DNA of 37,215 nucleotides from JAWXVD01 sp044425705 (GTDB taxonomy: Bacteria > Bacillota > Clostridia > Lachnospirales > Lachnospiraceae). The notes below the pieces were generated by a model, which worked only from the letters and a program-made list of their open reading frames with translations, searched no databases and was not told the DNA's origin. The DNA is taken from positions 1-37,215 of the forward strand of contig JAWXVD010000019.1 of the NCBI GenBank assembly GCA_044425705.1, given 5' to 3'. Positions within the stretch are counted from its first letter, which is position 1, and the number at the start of each line of letters is the position of its first letter. This document shows positions 1 to 9,917 of the stretch, piece after piece. A program made the translations under genes and the position numbers.

Positions 1-143
1 CCCACAGGGATTTTGTACCCTTTTTTAGGTCAAAAATACAACAATATTATTTTGGAAACTATTATCACAAGTAAAATTTGAAGTATTTGTTTTTTTTATA
101 TGTTCATGAATAATTCAGGTTAAGTGAAAAAATATTAAATTTT

Positions 144-176
144 AAAACATATCATAAAAAAATGATATGTTTTTTT
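144..176 (+). terminator. Rho-independent terminator of an upstream gene
   Basis: A perfect 12-bp inverted repeat (AAAACATATCAT at 144-155, its complement at 162-173) closes a six-A loop and runs into T residues up to 176. The stem is A/T-rich, so it is weak thermodynamically, but its form is typical. It separates whatever precedes the window from the glycan locus. Confidence 0.6.
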
Positions 177-225
177 AATTTTATGATACCAAGAGAAAGT
201 AAGAAACTAGTAAGATAATATTGGG

Positions 226-239
226 TGCATTGTAATGCA
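226..239. promoter_or_regulatory. Short palindrome, possible operator
   Basis: TGCATT and AATGCA flank a GT spacer, giving a perfect 6-bp dyad about 90 nt before the first sulfatase start. Its position between the upstream terminator and the gene suits a regulator site, for example for the AraC-type regulator at 14515-16047. Nothing in the sequence proves this. A second, imperfect dyad lies at 288-309. Confidence 0.25.
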
Positions 240-328
240 AGTAAAGAAAAAAAATATTTAATAGTACTATATAACAAAAAATATGAAAAGCACTAATTGA
301 TCAGTACTTGAATGAAAGAGGGGAAAAA

Positions 329-1921
329 ATGAACAAGAAAAAACCAAACATATTACTTATTTTAGCAGATCAACAACGACACGACACCATTGGTGCAACG
401 GGAAATATACATATGATTACGCCTAATTTAGATAAATTAGTTGAAGAAGGTTGTTTGTTTCAGAATGCTTATTCTAGTAATCCTGTTTGTATGCCAGCAC
501 GACATGATTTATTAATGGGAATGCCATCAAAAGCACATGGATTTTTTGCCAATTGTGAGAGTGGTATTATTGCAGATCACAATGTACCAACGCTACCTAG
601 AATATTATCAGAAAATGGTTATCGAACGGCCGCAATTGGAAAAATGCATTTTTCACCAACAAAATCGCATAATGGATATGGAGAAATGCATTTGATGGAA
701 GAATTGCCAAAATGTTATCAAGATGATGCATATGCCACTTATTTGCATAAAGAAGGGGTAGGAGAAATTGCGAATTTGCATGGCGTGCGTCCATATATAT
801 ACCACGAGCCACAAATGGCACAGATGGATATGGAGCATTACGAAACTTCATTTATTAGTAAAAGAACTATAGAATGGTTAGATGAAAATGGAGAAGAACC
901 TTTTATGTTATGTGTGGGTTATATCAAACCACATCCACCATGGGATATTCCAGAAGAATATGTAGGAATTTATCAAAATAAAGAATTACCGGAAGCAATT
1001 GAACGCTCTAGAAGCTACCCTAATAGCCAAGAACATAATGGTTGGTATGGTGATGATGATACGGCAGAACAAAAGCGTGCAATTAGAGAAGCATACTACA
1101 CGGCTATCACCATGGTAGACCATAGTGTAGGAGAAATTATTGAGCATCTGCGAGAAAGTGGACAGTTGGATAATACACTTGTTATTTATACAGCAGATCA
1201 TGGAGAAATGTTACAGGATAAAGGATATTATAGCAAAGAGTTGCCATACGAAGGTGCGACCCATATTCCAATGATTATCAGATATCCAGAACGATTCCAG
1301 CAAGGAACAACTAGAAAAGATTTTGTGGATTTAACAGATATCTTGCCTACTTGTCTTGATGTATCTGGTGTTTCTTATCCAACAGACCAATATAATTTAT
1401 ATGGAGGCACTATGTGTGAGAATACAGATATGTTTCCTAAAGATAGAGAATATGTTATATCAGCAACAGGATTTCTAGGGGATAAACGTTTTGTAATGTG
1501 CAGAGATGTTAGATACAAATATGTTTATTATTATAATCAAGCAACGGAAGAAATGTATGATATGGTAAATGACCCAGAAGAAGTGTTTAACTGTATTGAA
1601 ACGATGAAAGATAGTGATACATATAAACGATTAAAAGAGCAAGTTGTGTCATACGAAATGAAATGGGGACCAGTTGGTTGTGTGGTGGATGGACAGTTAT
1701 GTAAAATTGATGGAAAAGTTCGAAAAGGTTATGAAAATGGGAAATATCATATTTGGAGCAACCATCAATTTCAGAATTTCACACCTCTAAAAGGGAAAGA
1801 AAGAATGGTACAGTTTGACAAAGAATTTGATAGAGCTTTTGAAAATAAAGAATGTCCATGTAAGGAACCCCTATGGAAGGAAGAATATCAAAAAGGAAGA
1901 AGTGAATACGAAAATTATTAA
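329..1921 (+). CDS. S1-family sulfatase (formylglycine-dependent, cytoplasmic)
   Basis: Hydrolyses a sulfate ester on an organic substrate, here most likely a sulfated sugar. The 530-residue protein has the alkaline-phosphatase-superfamily layout of family S1. An N-terminal metal motif LADQQ is near residue 12, and the active-site signature CMPAR has C54 as the residue converted to formylglycine. An ADHG metal motif (D290, H291) lies in the C-terminal half. The cysteine type means an anaerobic maturing enzyme (anSME) is needed; none is in the window. There is no signal peptide, so it should act inside the cell. The ATG at 329 was chosen because GAAAGAGGGG sits just before it; an in-frame TTG at 308 lacks such a site. 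It starts a run of enzymes with short gaps, so it is probably the first gene of the operon. The S1 subfamily and the sulfate position cannot be read from the sequence; a phosphodiesterase is a less likely alternative. Confidence 0.88.
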   Translation: MNKKKPNILLILADQQRHDTIGATGNIHMITPNLDKLVEEGCLFQNAYSSNPVCMPARHDLLMGMPSKAHGFFANCESGIIADHNVPTLPRILSENGYRTAAIGKMHFSPTKSHNGYGEMHLMEELPKCYQDDAYATYLHKEGVGEIANLHGVRPYIYHEPQMAQMDMEHYETSFISKRTIEWLDENGEEPFMLCVGYIKPHPPWDIPEEYVGIYQNKELPEAIERSRSYPNSQEHNGWYGDDDTAEQKRAIREAYYTAITMVDHSVGEIIEHLRESGQLDNTLVIYTADHGEMLQDKGYYSKELPYEGATHIPMIIRYPERFQQGTTRKDFVDLTDILPTCLDVSGVSYPTDQYNLYGGTMCENTDMFPKDREYVISATGFLGDKRFVMCRDVRYKYVYYYNQATEEMYDMVNDPEEVFNCIETMKDSDTYKRLKEQVVSYEMKWGPVGCVVDGQLCKIDGKVRKGYENGKYHIWSNHQFQNFTPLKGKERMVQFDKEFDRAFENKECPCKEPLWKEEYQKGRSEYENY

Positions 1922-1947
1922 AATATGAGAGAGTAAAGGTTACTTAT

Positions 1948-4284
1948 ATGAAAAACTTAATTTATGATTGGAAGTTTATGAAAGGTGAAGTGAATGATGC
2001 AGAAAAAGTATCGTTTGATGATTCTAATTGGCGAACAGTTAGGGTTCCCCATGATTATGCCATTGAAGGACCATTTTCGTTAGAAAATGATAAGCAAATA
2101 CAGGAGGTTATTGCGGATGGTATTGAAGAACCGATTGTACATACTGGACGAACAGGGGGATTGCCTATCTGTGATCATGCATGGTATCGAAAAACTTTTT
2201 ATGTGGAGTCAATAGCAAAAAAAGTCTTTTTAGAATTTGATGGTGTTATGAGTCACAGTAATATCTATGTCAATGGTATACATTGTGGTGGGCGTATTTA
2301 TGGTTATTCATCATTTTGTATTGATATAAGCGAAGCGTGTGTGAGAGGAGAAGATAATTTACTTGCAGTATCAGTGCAGCCAGAACATACAGCGTCAAGA
2401 TGGTATTCAGGGGCGGGGATTTATAGAAATGTAAGATTGGTAGAAAAGGGCAATTCGTATTTTCCATATCAACCAGCATATATTATATCGAAAGAAGAAC
2501 AAGATGGTGTTACTATTTCGTGTGAATTAGATGTTGTTTGCGAAGAAAAAAATAGCTGTATAGAGTTGACAATTTTTGATCAAGAAGGAGTAGGTGTTGT
2601 TAGCGAAAAAGTTGAAATCAATCAAAAGAAGGTAAATCACAAATTCTTCTTGGAAACATATAATCGGTGGAATGTTTTAGATAGTTATTTATATAAAATG
2701 GAAGCGAAATTATTGGTGAACAACAAGGAAGTGGATTGTAATGAAATAAAATTTGGTATTCGCACATTGCAATTTGATGCCAATAAAGGATTGTTTGTTA
2801 ATGGAATCTACACAAAGTTAAAGGGTGTTTGTTTACATCATGATGCAGGTGCACTTGGTGCAGCGGTGAACAAATCAGTTATCTGTAGACAGTTGAAAAA
2901 ATTAATGAGCATTGGTGTCAATGCTGTTCGTTGTACACATAATCCGCCGGCAGTGGAATTGTTAGATTTGTGCGATGAGTTTGGATTAGTAGTTATTGAT
3001 GAGGCTTACGATGAATGGCAAATTAAAAAGGTTGAAAATGGATATGGAAAATATTTTGACACATGTGGAGAAGAAGATTTAGTATCCATGATTAGAAGAG
3101 ATAGAAATCATCCTTGTATTATTATGTGGTCAATTGGTAATGAAATATTGGAACAAGATAGAAAAGATGGATGGAAAATAGCTAGAAAATTGCATGAAAT
3201 ATGTCATAGAGAAGATGACACAAGACCTACTACTGCTGGATTTAGCATGACTGTTCAGGCTTTTGAAAATGGATTGTGTGATGAAGTGGATATTGTTGGA
3301 GTTAATTATAAACCACATTTATATGAAACATTTCACCAAAAATACCCTAATGCAATTTTGTATGGCAGCGAAACAGCATCTACCATTAGTTCAAGAGGGG
3401 AATATTATTTACCTGTAGTCACCACAAATAATCCTGTTATCCGAGATAATTATCAAGTAAGTTCATATGATTTAGAATCACCACCATGGGCATATTATGC
3501 GGAAAAAGAATTTAAAGTGCAGGATGAATTTGATTATCTTTTAGGTGAATTTGTTTGGACAGGATTTGATTATTTAGGAGAACCTACACCTTATAGAGAA
3601 GAGTGGCCTTCAAGAAGTTCTTATTTTGGAATTTTTGATTTAGCAGGTATGGAAAAAGACCGTAGTTATTCTTATAAGAGTAGATGGACAGATGAGAAGG
3701 TATTGCATATTTTTCCGCATTGGAATTGGCAAGAAGGTGATATCGTAGAAGTACATGCATATTCAAGCTTTGATGAAGTAGAATTATTTTTAAATGGAAA
3801 ATCCTTAGGAATTAGTAAAAAAAATCTGAATGATGAATTGTTAAGACATCGTCACATTTGGAAAGATATTGCGTATGTGCCAGGAGAAATTAAGGCAGTT
3901 GCAGTAGCCGATCAAACAATAGTAGATGTGAGAAAAACAGCAGGGGAAGCTAGAAAAATTGTGGTAGAACCTGAGCGAAAAATGTTATGTGCAGATGGTG
4001 AGGATGTGGTGTATATTGCTTGTAGCATCGTGGATGAAGATGGAAACTTATGTCCGAATGATACAAGTAAAATGGAATTTGAGGTTGTAGGAGCAGGTGA
4101 ATATCTTGCGGCGGATAGTGGAGATGCAACAGATATCAGAACATTTAGCGAACCTTTTTGTCATGTTTTTCATGGGAAATGTATGGTAATTGTACGTTCT
4201 ATTTATGGAAGAACAGGCGACTTAGAATTACACGTTAAAGTAGAAGGAATGGATGAGGTTGTTGCTTATATTAAAGTAAAGTAG
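1948..4284 (+). CDS. Glycoside hydrolase family 2, probable beta-galactosidase
   Basis: Retaining exo-beta-glycosidase of 778 residues. The order is the GH2 sugar-binding domain (about 1-165, with RVPHDYAIE and SRWYSGAGIYRNV), an immunoglobulin-like domain (about 170-272), the TIM barrel (about 275-580), then C-terminal beta domains. The acid/base Glu is E399 in SIGNEI and the likely nucleophile is E475 in GSETAS. The later stretch GEFVWTGFDYLGEP is typical of GH2 enzymes annotated as beta-galactosidases. Beta-glucuronidase is possible, because family 2 specificity is hard to read. There is no signal peptide. The gene begins 27 nt after the sulfatase with AAAGG before its ATG, so the two are probably co-transcribed. 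It is a paralogue of the next gene: both carry the barrel motif LKGVCLHHDAG. It probably removes beta-galactose from imported oligosaccharides, either before or after desulfation. Confidence 0.88.
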   Translation: MKNLIYDWKFMKGEVNDAEKVSFDDSNWRTVRVPHDYAIEGPFSLENDKQIQEVIADGIEEPIVHTGRTGGLPICDHAWYRKTFYVESIAKKVFLEFDGVMSHSNIYVNGIHCGGRIYGYSSFCIDISEACVRGEDNLLAVSVQPEHTASRWYSGAGIYRNVRLVEKGNSYFPYQPAYIISKEEQDGVTISCELDVVCEEKNSCIELTIFDQEGVGVVSEKVEINQKKVNHKFFLETYNRWNVLDSYLYKMEAKLLVNNKEVDCNEIKFGIRTLQFDANKGLFVNGIYTKLKGVCLHHDAGALGAAVNKSVICRQLKKLMSIGVNAVRCTHNPPAVELLDLCDEFGLVVIDEAYDEWQIKKVENGYGKYFDTCGEEDLVSMIRRDRNHPCIIMWSIGNEILEQDRKDGWKIARKLHEICHREDDTRPTTAGFSMTVQAFENGLCDEVDIVGVNYKPHLYETFHQKYPNAILYGSETASTISSRGEYYLPVVTTNNPVIRDNYQVSSYDLESPPWAYYAEKEFKVQDEFDYLLGEFVWTGFDYLGEPTPYREEWPSRSSYFGIFDLAGMEKDRSYSYKSRWTDEKVLHIFPHWNWQEGDIVEVHAYSSFDEVELFLNGKSLGISKKNLNDELLRHRHIWKDIAYVPGEIKAVAVADQTIVDVRKTAGEARKIVVEPERKMLCADGEDVVYIACSIVDEDGNLCPNDTSKMEFEVVGAGEYLAADSGDATDIRTFSEPFCHVFHGKCMVIVRSIYGRTGDLELHVKVEGMDEVVAYIKVK

Positions 4285-4305
4285 ATTCTTTGGAGGAAAT
4301 TACGG

Positions 4306-7212
4306 ATGAAGAAATTGTTATTTAATGAAGGGTGGGAATTCACCTTATTGGACACAATGGAAAACTGTAAAATGGATGGTGGTTTATCTTTGTGGAGACC
4401 AGTTTCCTTGCCACACGATTGGAGCGTAGAATATGAATATGAAAAAAACAATATGACAGGCGCGCAATGTGGATATTTAAAGAGTGGAATTGGTTGGTAT
4501 AGAAGATTTTTAAAATGTTCAAAGGAAGAATTAAAACAGAAAATTAGTTTGTTTTTTGAAGGGGTTTATCATAACAGTACCATTTATGTAAATGGTGTTG
4601 TATATGAAGGAAGAGATTATGGGTATTTAGGATTTGCATTAGATATTACAGAAAGTCTTCAAGTTGGATTAAACTGCATTGCAGTAAGGGTGGATTGTTC
4701 GAAAGAGCCATCTAGCAGATGGTATAACGGATGTGGAATTTTTAGAAATGTATGGTTATCGTATATAGGAGCATTACAGATAGAAAAAGAACAAGTAGCG
4801 ATTACAACAAAGATGGAGAATGAAACGCTATGGTGTGCGAATGTTAGTTTTGAGATAATCAAGAATTTTGATGTTTTCAATGAAGAAAAAGTAAAAGAAA
4901 AATTGAATATTGCATTAATACAAGATGGAAACTGTATTGATGAGCAAAAAGTTGCTCTTCAGGGAGAGGGTTCGTGGCAAGATAACATAAGTTTTCGGGT
5001 TAAAAATCCAAAATTGTGGGAATTAAACAAACCTAATTTATATCATTGTGTGTTTATGTATGGAATAGAAGAATTGCAAACCATAACATTTGGATTTAGA
5101 AATATTGAATTTATACCAAACAAAGGTATGTTTCTGAATGGACAACAAATGAATTTAAAAGGTGTTTGTTTGCATCATGACGCGGGTTCTTTGGGAGCAG
5201 CTGTTCCTAGGGAATTGTGGAAAAAAAGAATATTAATGTTAAAAGAAATGGGATGCAATGCTATTAGGACAGCACATAATCCATTTGAACCTGCTTTTTA
5301 TGAATTATGCGATGAAAATAGCATGATGGTAGTGGATGAATGCTTTGATGGATGGAATATAAATAAGGCAGAATTTGATTATGGTCTGCAGTGGGAGAAA
5401 AATTATAAACAGGATTTAAGGGATTTTATCTTAAGGAATAGGAATCATCCATCTATAGTCATGTGGGGTATTGGGAATGAAGTGCTGCAGATTAGTGCAG
5501 AACTTACAAAAGAATTAATGGAAATAGTGCATACATATGATGATACAAGAAAAATAACATGTGGAGTGAATGGAATAGGACAAGCACAAGATAGTGTGAG
5601 AGCGATTTTGGACATTGCGGGATACAATGATGGTGGTGGTGGTTGCTTTATTTATGCAGAAGATCATGAGAAAAGACCAGAACAACTGTTGGTAGCTACC
5701 GAAGCACCACATACACTGCAAACGAGAGGATTTTATCGGACACAAACATGGTGGAGAGATAAAAACCAGCCTAGAATAGAAATTCCGAATTTAACGGAGG
5801 AAGAAATTTTCTTTGATCAAAATATAAATTATTCTTCTTCCTATGATAATTGTGGTGTACGTACTTGTGCAAGAGATTCATGGGGATTAGTAGAGAAATA
5901 TCCATATTTATGTGGAGAATTTAGGTGGACAGGATTTGATTATTTGGGCGAAGTATTTAAAAATATGTTCCCTATGAGAATGGGAAATTTTGGAATTATA
6001 GATACAGCAAATTTTCCTAAAGATCATTATTATCTCTATCAAAGCATGTGGAGTGAAAAGCCAATGATTCATATGTTGCCTCATTGGACACATCATAATA
6101 TGAAACCTGGAACAAAAATTCCAGTATGGGTTTATACAAATTGTGAAATGGTGGAATTATTTTTAAATGGAAAGAGCCTTGGAAAAAAAGAAAAAGGTGA
6201 TGCCAAGCAATTAGAATGGATAGTTCCTTATGAAGCAGGTGAATTAAAAGTTGTAGGAGTTAGTAAGGATGGAGAAATCTTAGAACAAAGTAGAAATACA
6301 TCATATACGCCTAGCGATATATTAATAGAATGGGAAAATTTATCAGATACCATGCTTATTTTAAATATGAATATAGCGGATGATAAGGGAAGTATCATTC
6401 CAAACGCCAATATGGCTACAGGCGTTTATACAAGGAGATGCTCTGTAAAAGGGGCTGACAACGGGGCACCAGATGATATGACACATATGAAATGGAATAG
6501 AAGAAAAACATTTAATGGAAGCTGTATGTATTTTATAGAACATGATAACGGACAAAGAGAAGATATAAATTTATTAATCGGTGCAATTTTAGGAGATAGC
6601 TATTTTAAAGAAGAAACAACTATTACCATTTTGGCTAAAAATTTTCTGGGAACTAGTGATATAGAATCTAATTGTTCTATTTATTTTACATTAGATGGAA
6701 CCATGCCATCAAAAGAAAGTGATAAGTATACAGACCCTATTGCAATAAATGAGACCGTGTATTGTAGAGCTGCTTTTGTAAATGATGAAACAGATGAGGT
6801 GGTTTTATCTTTAGAACAAATGATGATAAAGGGGGAAAAATCACCTGTTATTGATATAGAACACCTAAACTATGATCTTGAGCTAGAAGTTCCAACAGGT
6901 CCTTATGCACCAGAAGTGTGTGGTCAATTTATGGCAGAGAACAGTCTATATGTATTTCAGGAGTCTGGTGAATTAATACGTAAAACTGGTAGTGTGGAAG
7001 AAAATATAGGTTATTGGTGGTACGATTTCCCAGCAGATAGACTAGAAAATCCCGATTATGCAGGTGAAGGGGAAATATGGTTCACATCAGGAGAAAAAAA
7101 TAAAATTATGTTTACAACACAACAAGGAAGAGAATTGTTAATGGAAAATGAAAATAAGGCAATTTCTACTGCATATAATGCAAAAGCTCAAGTGCAATTC
7201 AAAAAAATATAA
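4306..7212 (+). CDS. Large GH2 beta-galactosidase-like enzyme with chitobiase-C-like domain
   Basis: Second GH2 enzyme, 968 residues, about 190 longer than its neighbour. The sugar-binding domain (about 1-155), Ig-like domain and TIM barrel (about 270-590) are as in the preceding protein. The acid/base is E392 in GIGNEV and the likely nucleophile is E466 in VATEAPHT. The barrel is followed by Ig-like domains. Near residues 787-840 is a segment with YFTLDGTMPS and VYCRAAF, which resembles the C-terminal domain of chitobiases and hexosaminidases. A final region (about 860-960) was not recognised. There is no signal peptide. A good TGGAGGAAATT site precedes the ATG, 21 nt after the previous stop. 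Two non-identical GH2 enzymes in one operon suggest that they act on different linkages or sulfation states of one glycan. The exact substrate is unknown. Confidence 0.85.
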   Translation: MKKLLFNEGWEFTLLDTMENCKMDGGLSLWRPVSLPHDWSVEYEYEKNNMTGAQCGYLKSGIGWYRRFLKCSKEELKQKISLFFEGVYHNSTIYVNGVVYEGRDYGYLGFALDITESLQVGLNCIAVRVDCSKEPSSRWYNGCGIFRNVWLSYIGALQIEKEQVAITTKMENETLWCANVSFEIIKNFDVFNEEKVKEKLNIALIQDGNCIDEQKVALQGEGSWQDNISFRVKNPKLWELNKPNLYHCVFMYGIEELQTITFGFRNIEFIPNKGMFLNGQQMNLKGVCLHHDAGSLGAAVPRELWKKRILMLKEMGCNAIRTAHNPFEPAFYELCDENSMMVVDECFDGWNINKAEFDYGLQWEKNYKQDLRDFILRNRNHPSIVMWGIGNEVLQISAELTKELMEIVHTYDDTRKITCGVNGIGQAQDSVRAILDIAGYNDGGGGCFIYAEDHEKRPEQLLVATEAPHTLQTRGFYRTQTWWRDKNQPRIEIPNLTEEEIFFDQNINYSSSYDNCGVRTCARDSWGLVEKYPYLCGEFRWTGFDYLGEVFKNMFPMRMGNFGIIDTANFPKDHYYLYQSMWSEKPMIHMLPHWTHHNMKPGTKIPVWVYTNCEMVELFLNGKSLGKKEKGDAKQLEWIVPYEAGELKVVGVSKDGEILEQSRNTSYTPSDILIEWENLSDTMLILNMNIADDKGSIIPNANMATGVYTRRCSVKGADNGAPDDMTHMKWNRRKTFNGSCMYFIEHDNGQREDINLLIGAILGDSYFKEETTITILAKNFLGTSDIESNCSIYFTLDGTMPSKESDKYTDPIAINETVYCRAAFVNDETDEVVLSLEQMMIKGEKSPVIDIEHLNYDLELEVPTGPYAPEVCGQFMAENSLYVFQESGELIRKTGSVEENIGYWWYDFPADRLENPDYAGEGEIWFTSGEKNKIMFTTQQGRELLMENENKAISTAYNAKAQVQFKKI

Positions 7213-7305
7213 GTGATACTTATAGATAAAAAATATAATTTTTAATGGATTCTTTATTTTGCACAGATAAAGATTTCCAGAATATAAGAAAGAGAGAAAA
7301 TTAAA

Positions 7306-8751
7306 ATGAGTAAAAAAAAGAATTTTTTGATTTTTATGACAGATCATCAAAGAGGAGATTTAAAAAAAATATATAAAAATGCAATCACTCCCAATATCGA
7401 TAAATTACAAGAGAATGGTGTTAGATTCGAAAATGCATATTGTCCATCACCACATTGTTGCCCAAGTCGTGCCACATTTTTTAGTGGTTTATATCCCAGT
7501 GAACATGGTGTTTGGAACAATGTAAATGTATCAAATACACTTTCAAGAGGATTGTTTGAAGATGTGAAATTATTTTCAGAAGACTTAAAGGAAGATGGAT
7601 ATCAATTGTATTTTGGTGGAAAGTGGCATATCAGTGCGGAAGAAAGCCCAGAAGATAGAGGGTTTGTAGATGTAGCAGCAATGGAGTTAGAATACAAAAA
7701 ATATCCACATAAAGCAGATGTATCAGAGTGGGATCGATATAAAAACAAAGTAATGACAGATATGAGCAAACCTCGACAAGAAAGCCAAATATTAAGACCG
7801 GGTTATCCACTATATCAGCAGTATGGAATAAATGAAAATCCTTATAACGATAAGGATATGGTAGAAGCAATGAATAATTGTATTAAAAATTTAGATGTAT
7901 CAAAACCATTTTGTGTTTACGCATCACCATGTGGACCGCATGATCCTTATTGTGTGCCACAGAAATATCTTGATATGTATGATATTAATGATATCTCTTT
8001 ACCAGATAATTATGAGGACGATATGCATGATAAACCGAATTTGTACAAGAGAACAAAGGATCGATATGCACAGTTAACGGATCAAGAACATTTGGAATCT
8101 GTTCGACATTATTTAGCATTCTGCACATATGAGGATGCATTGTTTGGCATGTTGATTGATACATTGAAAGAACGAAACTTGTTAGAAGATACAGTAGTAA
8201 TGTATTTATCGGATCATGGTGATTATGTAGGGGCACACGGTCTTTGGGCAAAGGGTCTACCTTGTTTTAGAGAGGCATATCAAGTTTGTTCTACAATAGG
8301 TTATGGTGGAATTAGAGCAAACAATAAGGTGGAATCATCATTCGTGTCATTAGCAGATTATGCACCAACTATTTTAGAATTAGCAAACATTAAAGAAAAT
8401 AGAGAATTTACAGGAAAATCGCTAGTACCATTTTTAAAAGATGAAAAACCTACATTTTGGAGAAATGAAATGTATTCTCAAAGTAATGGAAATGAAGTAT
8501 ATGGAATCCAACGAGCTGTATTTGATAAACGGTACAAATATGTTTTCAACGGATTTGATTATGATGAGTTGTATGATTTAGTAAATGATCCAGAAGAATT
8601 ATATAATCTTTTGAAAACAGGAAGTCATGACGAAATTGTAAAAGAATATTGTGAAAAATTATGGAAGTTTGCATACGATCACAAGGATAGCATAGTCAAT
8701 GATTATATTATGACTGCATTAGTACCGTTTGGACCAGGAATTATTTTATAA
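7306..8751 (+). CDS. Second S1-family sulfatase
   Basis: Cytoplasmic sulfatase of 481 residues. It shows MTDHQRGD at the N-terminus (metal ligands), the signature CCPSR with C51 as the formylglycine precursor, GGKWH near 104-108, and SDHGDYVGAHG (D303, H304) as the later metal site. The C-terminal YELYDLVNDPEEL-like segment is common in S1 enzymes. It is clearly distinct from the sulfatase at 329-1921 in length and motifs, so the two probably remove sulfate from different positions. There is no signal peptide. AAGAGAGAAAATTAAA precedes the ATG. It closes the first enzyme block; the transport genes follow after a 211-nt gap with their own candidate promoter. Like the first sulfatase, it needs a maturing enzyme encoded elsewhere. 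Confidence 0.88.
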   Translation: MSKKKNFLIFMTDHQRGDLKKIYKNAITPNIDKLQENGVRFENAYCPSPHCCPSRATFFSGLYPSEHGVWNNVNVSNTLSRGLFEDVKLFSEDLKEDGYQLYFGGKWHISAEESPEDRGFVDVAAMELEYKKYPHKADVSEWDRYKNKVMTDMSKPRQESQILRPGYPLYQQYGINENPYNDKDMVEAMNNCIKNLDVSKPFCVYASPCGPHDPYCVPQKYLDMYDINDISLPDNYEDDMHDKPNLYKRTKDRYAQLTDQEHLESVRHYLAFCTYEDALFGMLIDTLKERNLLEDTVVMYLSDHGDYVGAHGLWAKGLPCFREAYQVCSTIGYGGIRANNKVESSFVSLADYAPTILELANIKENREFTGKSLVPFLKDEKPTFWRNEMYSQSNGNEVYGIQRAVFDKRYKYVFNGFDYDELYDLVNDPEELYNLLKTGSHDEIVKEYCEKLWKFAYDHKDSIVNDYIMTALVPFGPGIIL

Positions 8752-8797
8752 GGTTTATAATATGTAAATAATGATATATTTTGTTAAATATTTGTTA

Positions 8798-8825
8798 TTT
8801 TTATTAAAAAATTATTAGATATAAT
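8798..8825 (+). promoter_or_regulatory. Candidate sigma-A promoter for the transporter genes
   Basis: A perfect TATAAT at 8820-8825 has TTTTTA 16 nt upstream (8798-8803). The -35 box is poor, so this may be an activated promoter. It would start a transcript with roughly 130 nt of leader before the first permease. It lies in the 211-nt gap between the second sulfatase and the transporter. Confidence 0.45.
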
Positions 8826-8962
8826 AATATTATCAAAGAGAGAAGGAACGTAGTTAGGAAAGTGAATTTTTTTATTAACAAAAGATATCTTGCAGGGATA
8901 AAGAAATCATGTGTTAGTAGAAAAAAGAAAAATGTTAAACTGCGAGAAGGGAAGAACATTGC

Positions 8963-9874
8963 ATGAAAACAAGTAATTTTGCAAAAGAGTTTAAAAGAAC
9001 ATGGCAATTATGGATATTTGTGTTACCTGGATTGATATATTATATTATCTTCAAATATTATCCAATTTATGGTTCTCAAATAGCATTTAAAGATTTTTCA
9101 CCATGGTTGGGATTTTGGGACAGTCCATGGGTAGGGTTTGATAATTTTAAGAGGTTTTTTACATCACCTGATTTTATAACGATTATTAAAAATACTATAG
9201 TAATTAATGTTGCACAATTGGTAATCGGTTTTCCGTGCCCTATTATTTTAGCTGTGTTGGTAAATGAAATTAATCAAAAAAGATTAAAGAAAACGATTCA
9301 AACAATTACATATGCTCCATATTTTATTTCTACAGTAGTTTTAGTAGGAATGCTTTCCACTATGTTGTCACCATATAATGGTGTGGTGAATATCATTATC
9401 CAAAAATTAGGTGGAGAAGCAATTTTCTTTATGGGAGATTCTAAAATATATCTTTGGTTATATGTTTTTTCGGGGATTTGGCAAAGCTGTGGATACTCAG
9501 CGATTGTATACATTGCAGCACTATCATCTATAGATTCTCAAATGCACGAAGCGGCAAGAGTAGACGGTGCTACTAGAATCCAACGAATTATGTTTATTGA
9601 TATACCAGGTATTATGCCAACAATTATTACCATGTTAATTTTGCAGGCGGGAAGACTTTTGACACTCGGTTTTGAAAAGTCCTACCTGATGCAAAATTCA
9701 TTAAACACAGGAGTGTCAGAAGTCATTGCTACTTATACATATAAGAGAGGTATTATTGGTGGAGACTTTAGTTATTCTACTGCAATTGAAATGTTTCAGG
9801 CAGTAATAAGTTTTGCAATTTTGGTAATTGTCAATAAAATATGTAAAAAATATAATGACACATCATTATGGTAA
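8963..9874 (+). CDS. CUT1 sugar ABC transporter permease, LplB-like
   Basis: Membrane subunit of an oligosaccharide importer, 303 residues. It has the N-terminal helix WQLWIFVLPGLIYYII, about six predicted membrane helices, and the EAA loop (EAARVDGA, about 196-203) that docks the ATPase. The opening PGLIYYIIFKYYP-type sequence is characteristic of the LplB branch that pairs with YtcP/LplC permeases and large lipoprotein binding proteins. GAGAAGGGAAG precedes the ATG. It is followed after 43 nt by the partner permease. No ATPase gene lies nearby, so the complex probably borrows a shared MsmK/MsmX-type ATPase, which is common for this class. Confidence 0.92.
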   Translation: MKTSNFAKEFKRTWQLWIFVLPGLIYYIIFKYYPIYGSQIAFKDFSPWLGFWDSPWVGFDNFKRFFTSPDFITIIKNTIVINVAQLVIGFPCPIILAVLVNEINQKRLKKTIQTITYAPYFISTVVLVGMLSTMLSPYNGVVNIIIQKLGGEAIFFMGDSKIYLWLYVFSGIWQSCGYSAIVYIAALSSIDSQMHEAARVDGATRIQRIMFIDIPGIMPTIITMLILQAGRLLTLGFEKSYLMQNSLNTGVSEVIATYTYKRGIIGGDFSYSTAIEMFQAVISFAILVIVNKICKKYNDTSLW

Positions 9875-9917
9875 AAGGAATGATATTTAGAAATTAAAAG
9901 AAAGGAGTTGTAGTTAT

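Larger units (their letters stand above)
1..328. other. Non-coding region upstream of the sulfoglycan locus
   Basis: No credible gene is visible. The stretch is very A/T-rich. It carries a hairpin followed by a T-run near 144-176, which probably ends a gene lying left of the window. It then holds two short dyads, at 226-239 and 288-309, ahead of the first sulfatase gene. No clear -35/-10 pair was found. The promoter of the locus probably lies between the terminator and position 310, and it may depend on the AraC-type regulator encoded further down. Confidence 0.5.

Noticed and set aside
308..328. TTG start for the first sulfatase (seven extra residues)
   Set aside because: The ribosome site GAAAGAGGGG lies inside this extension, directly before the ATG at 329, so the short start is favoured.
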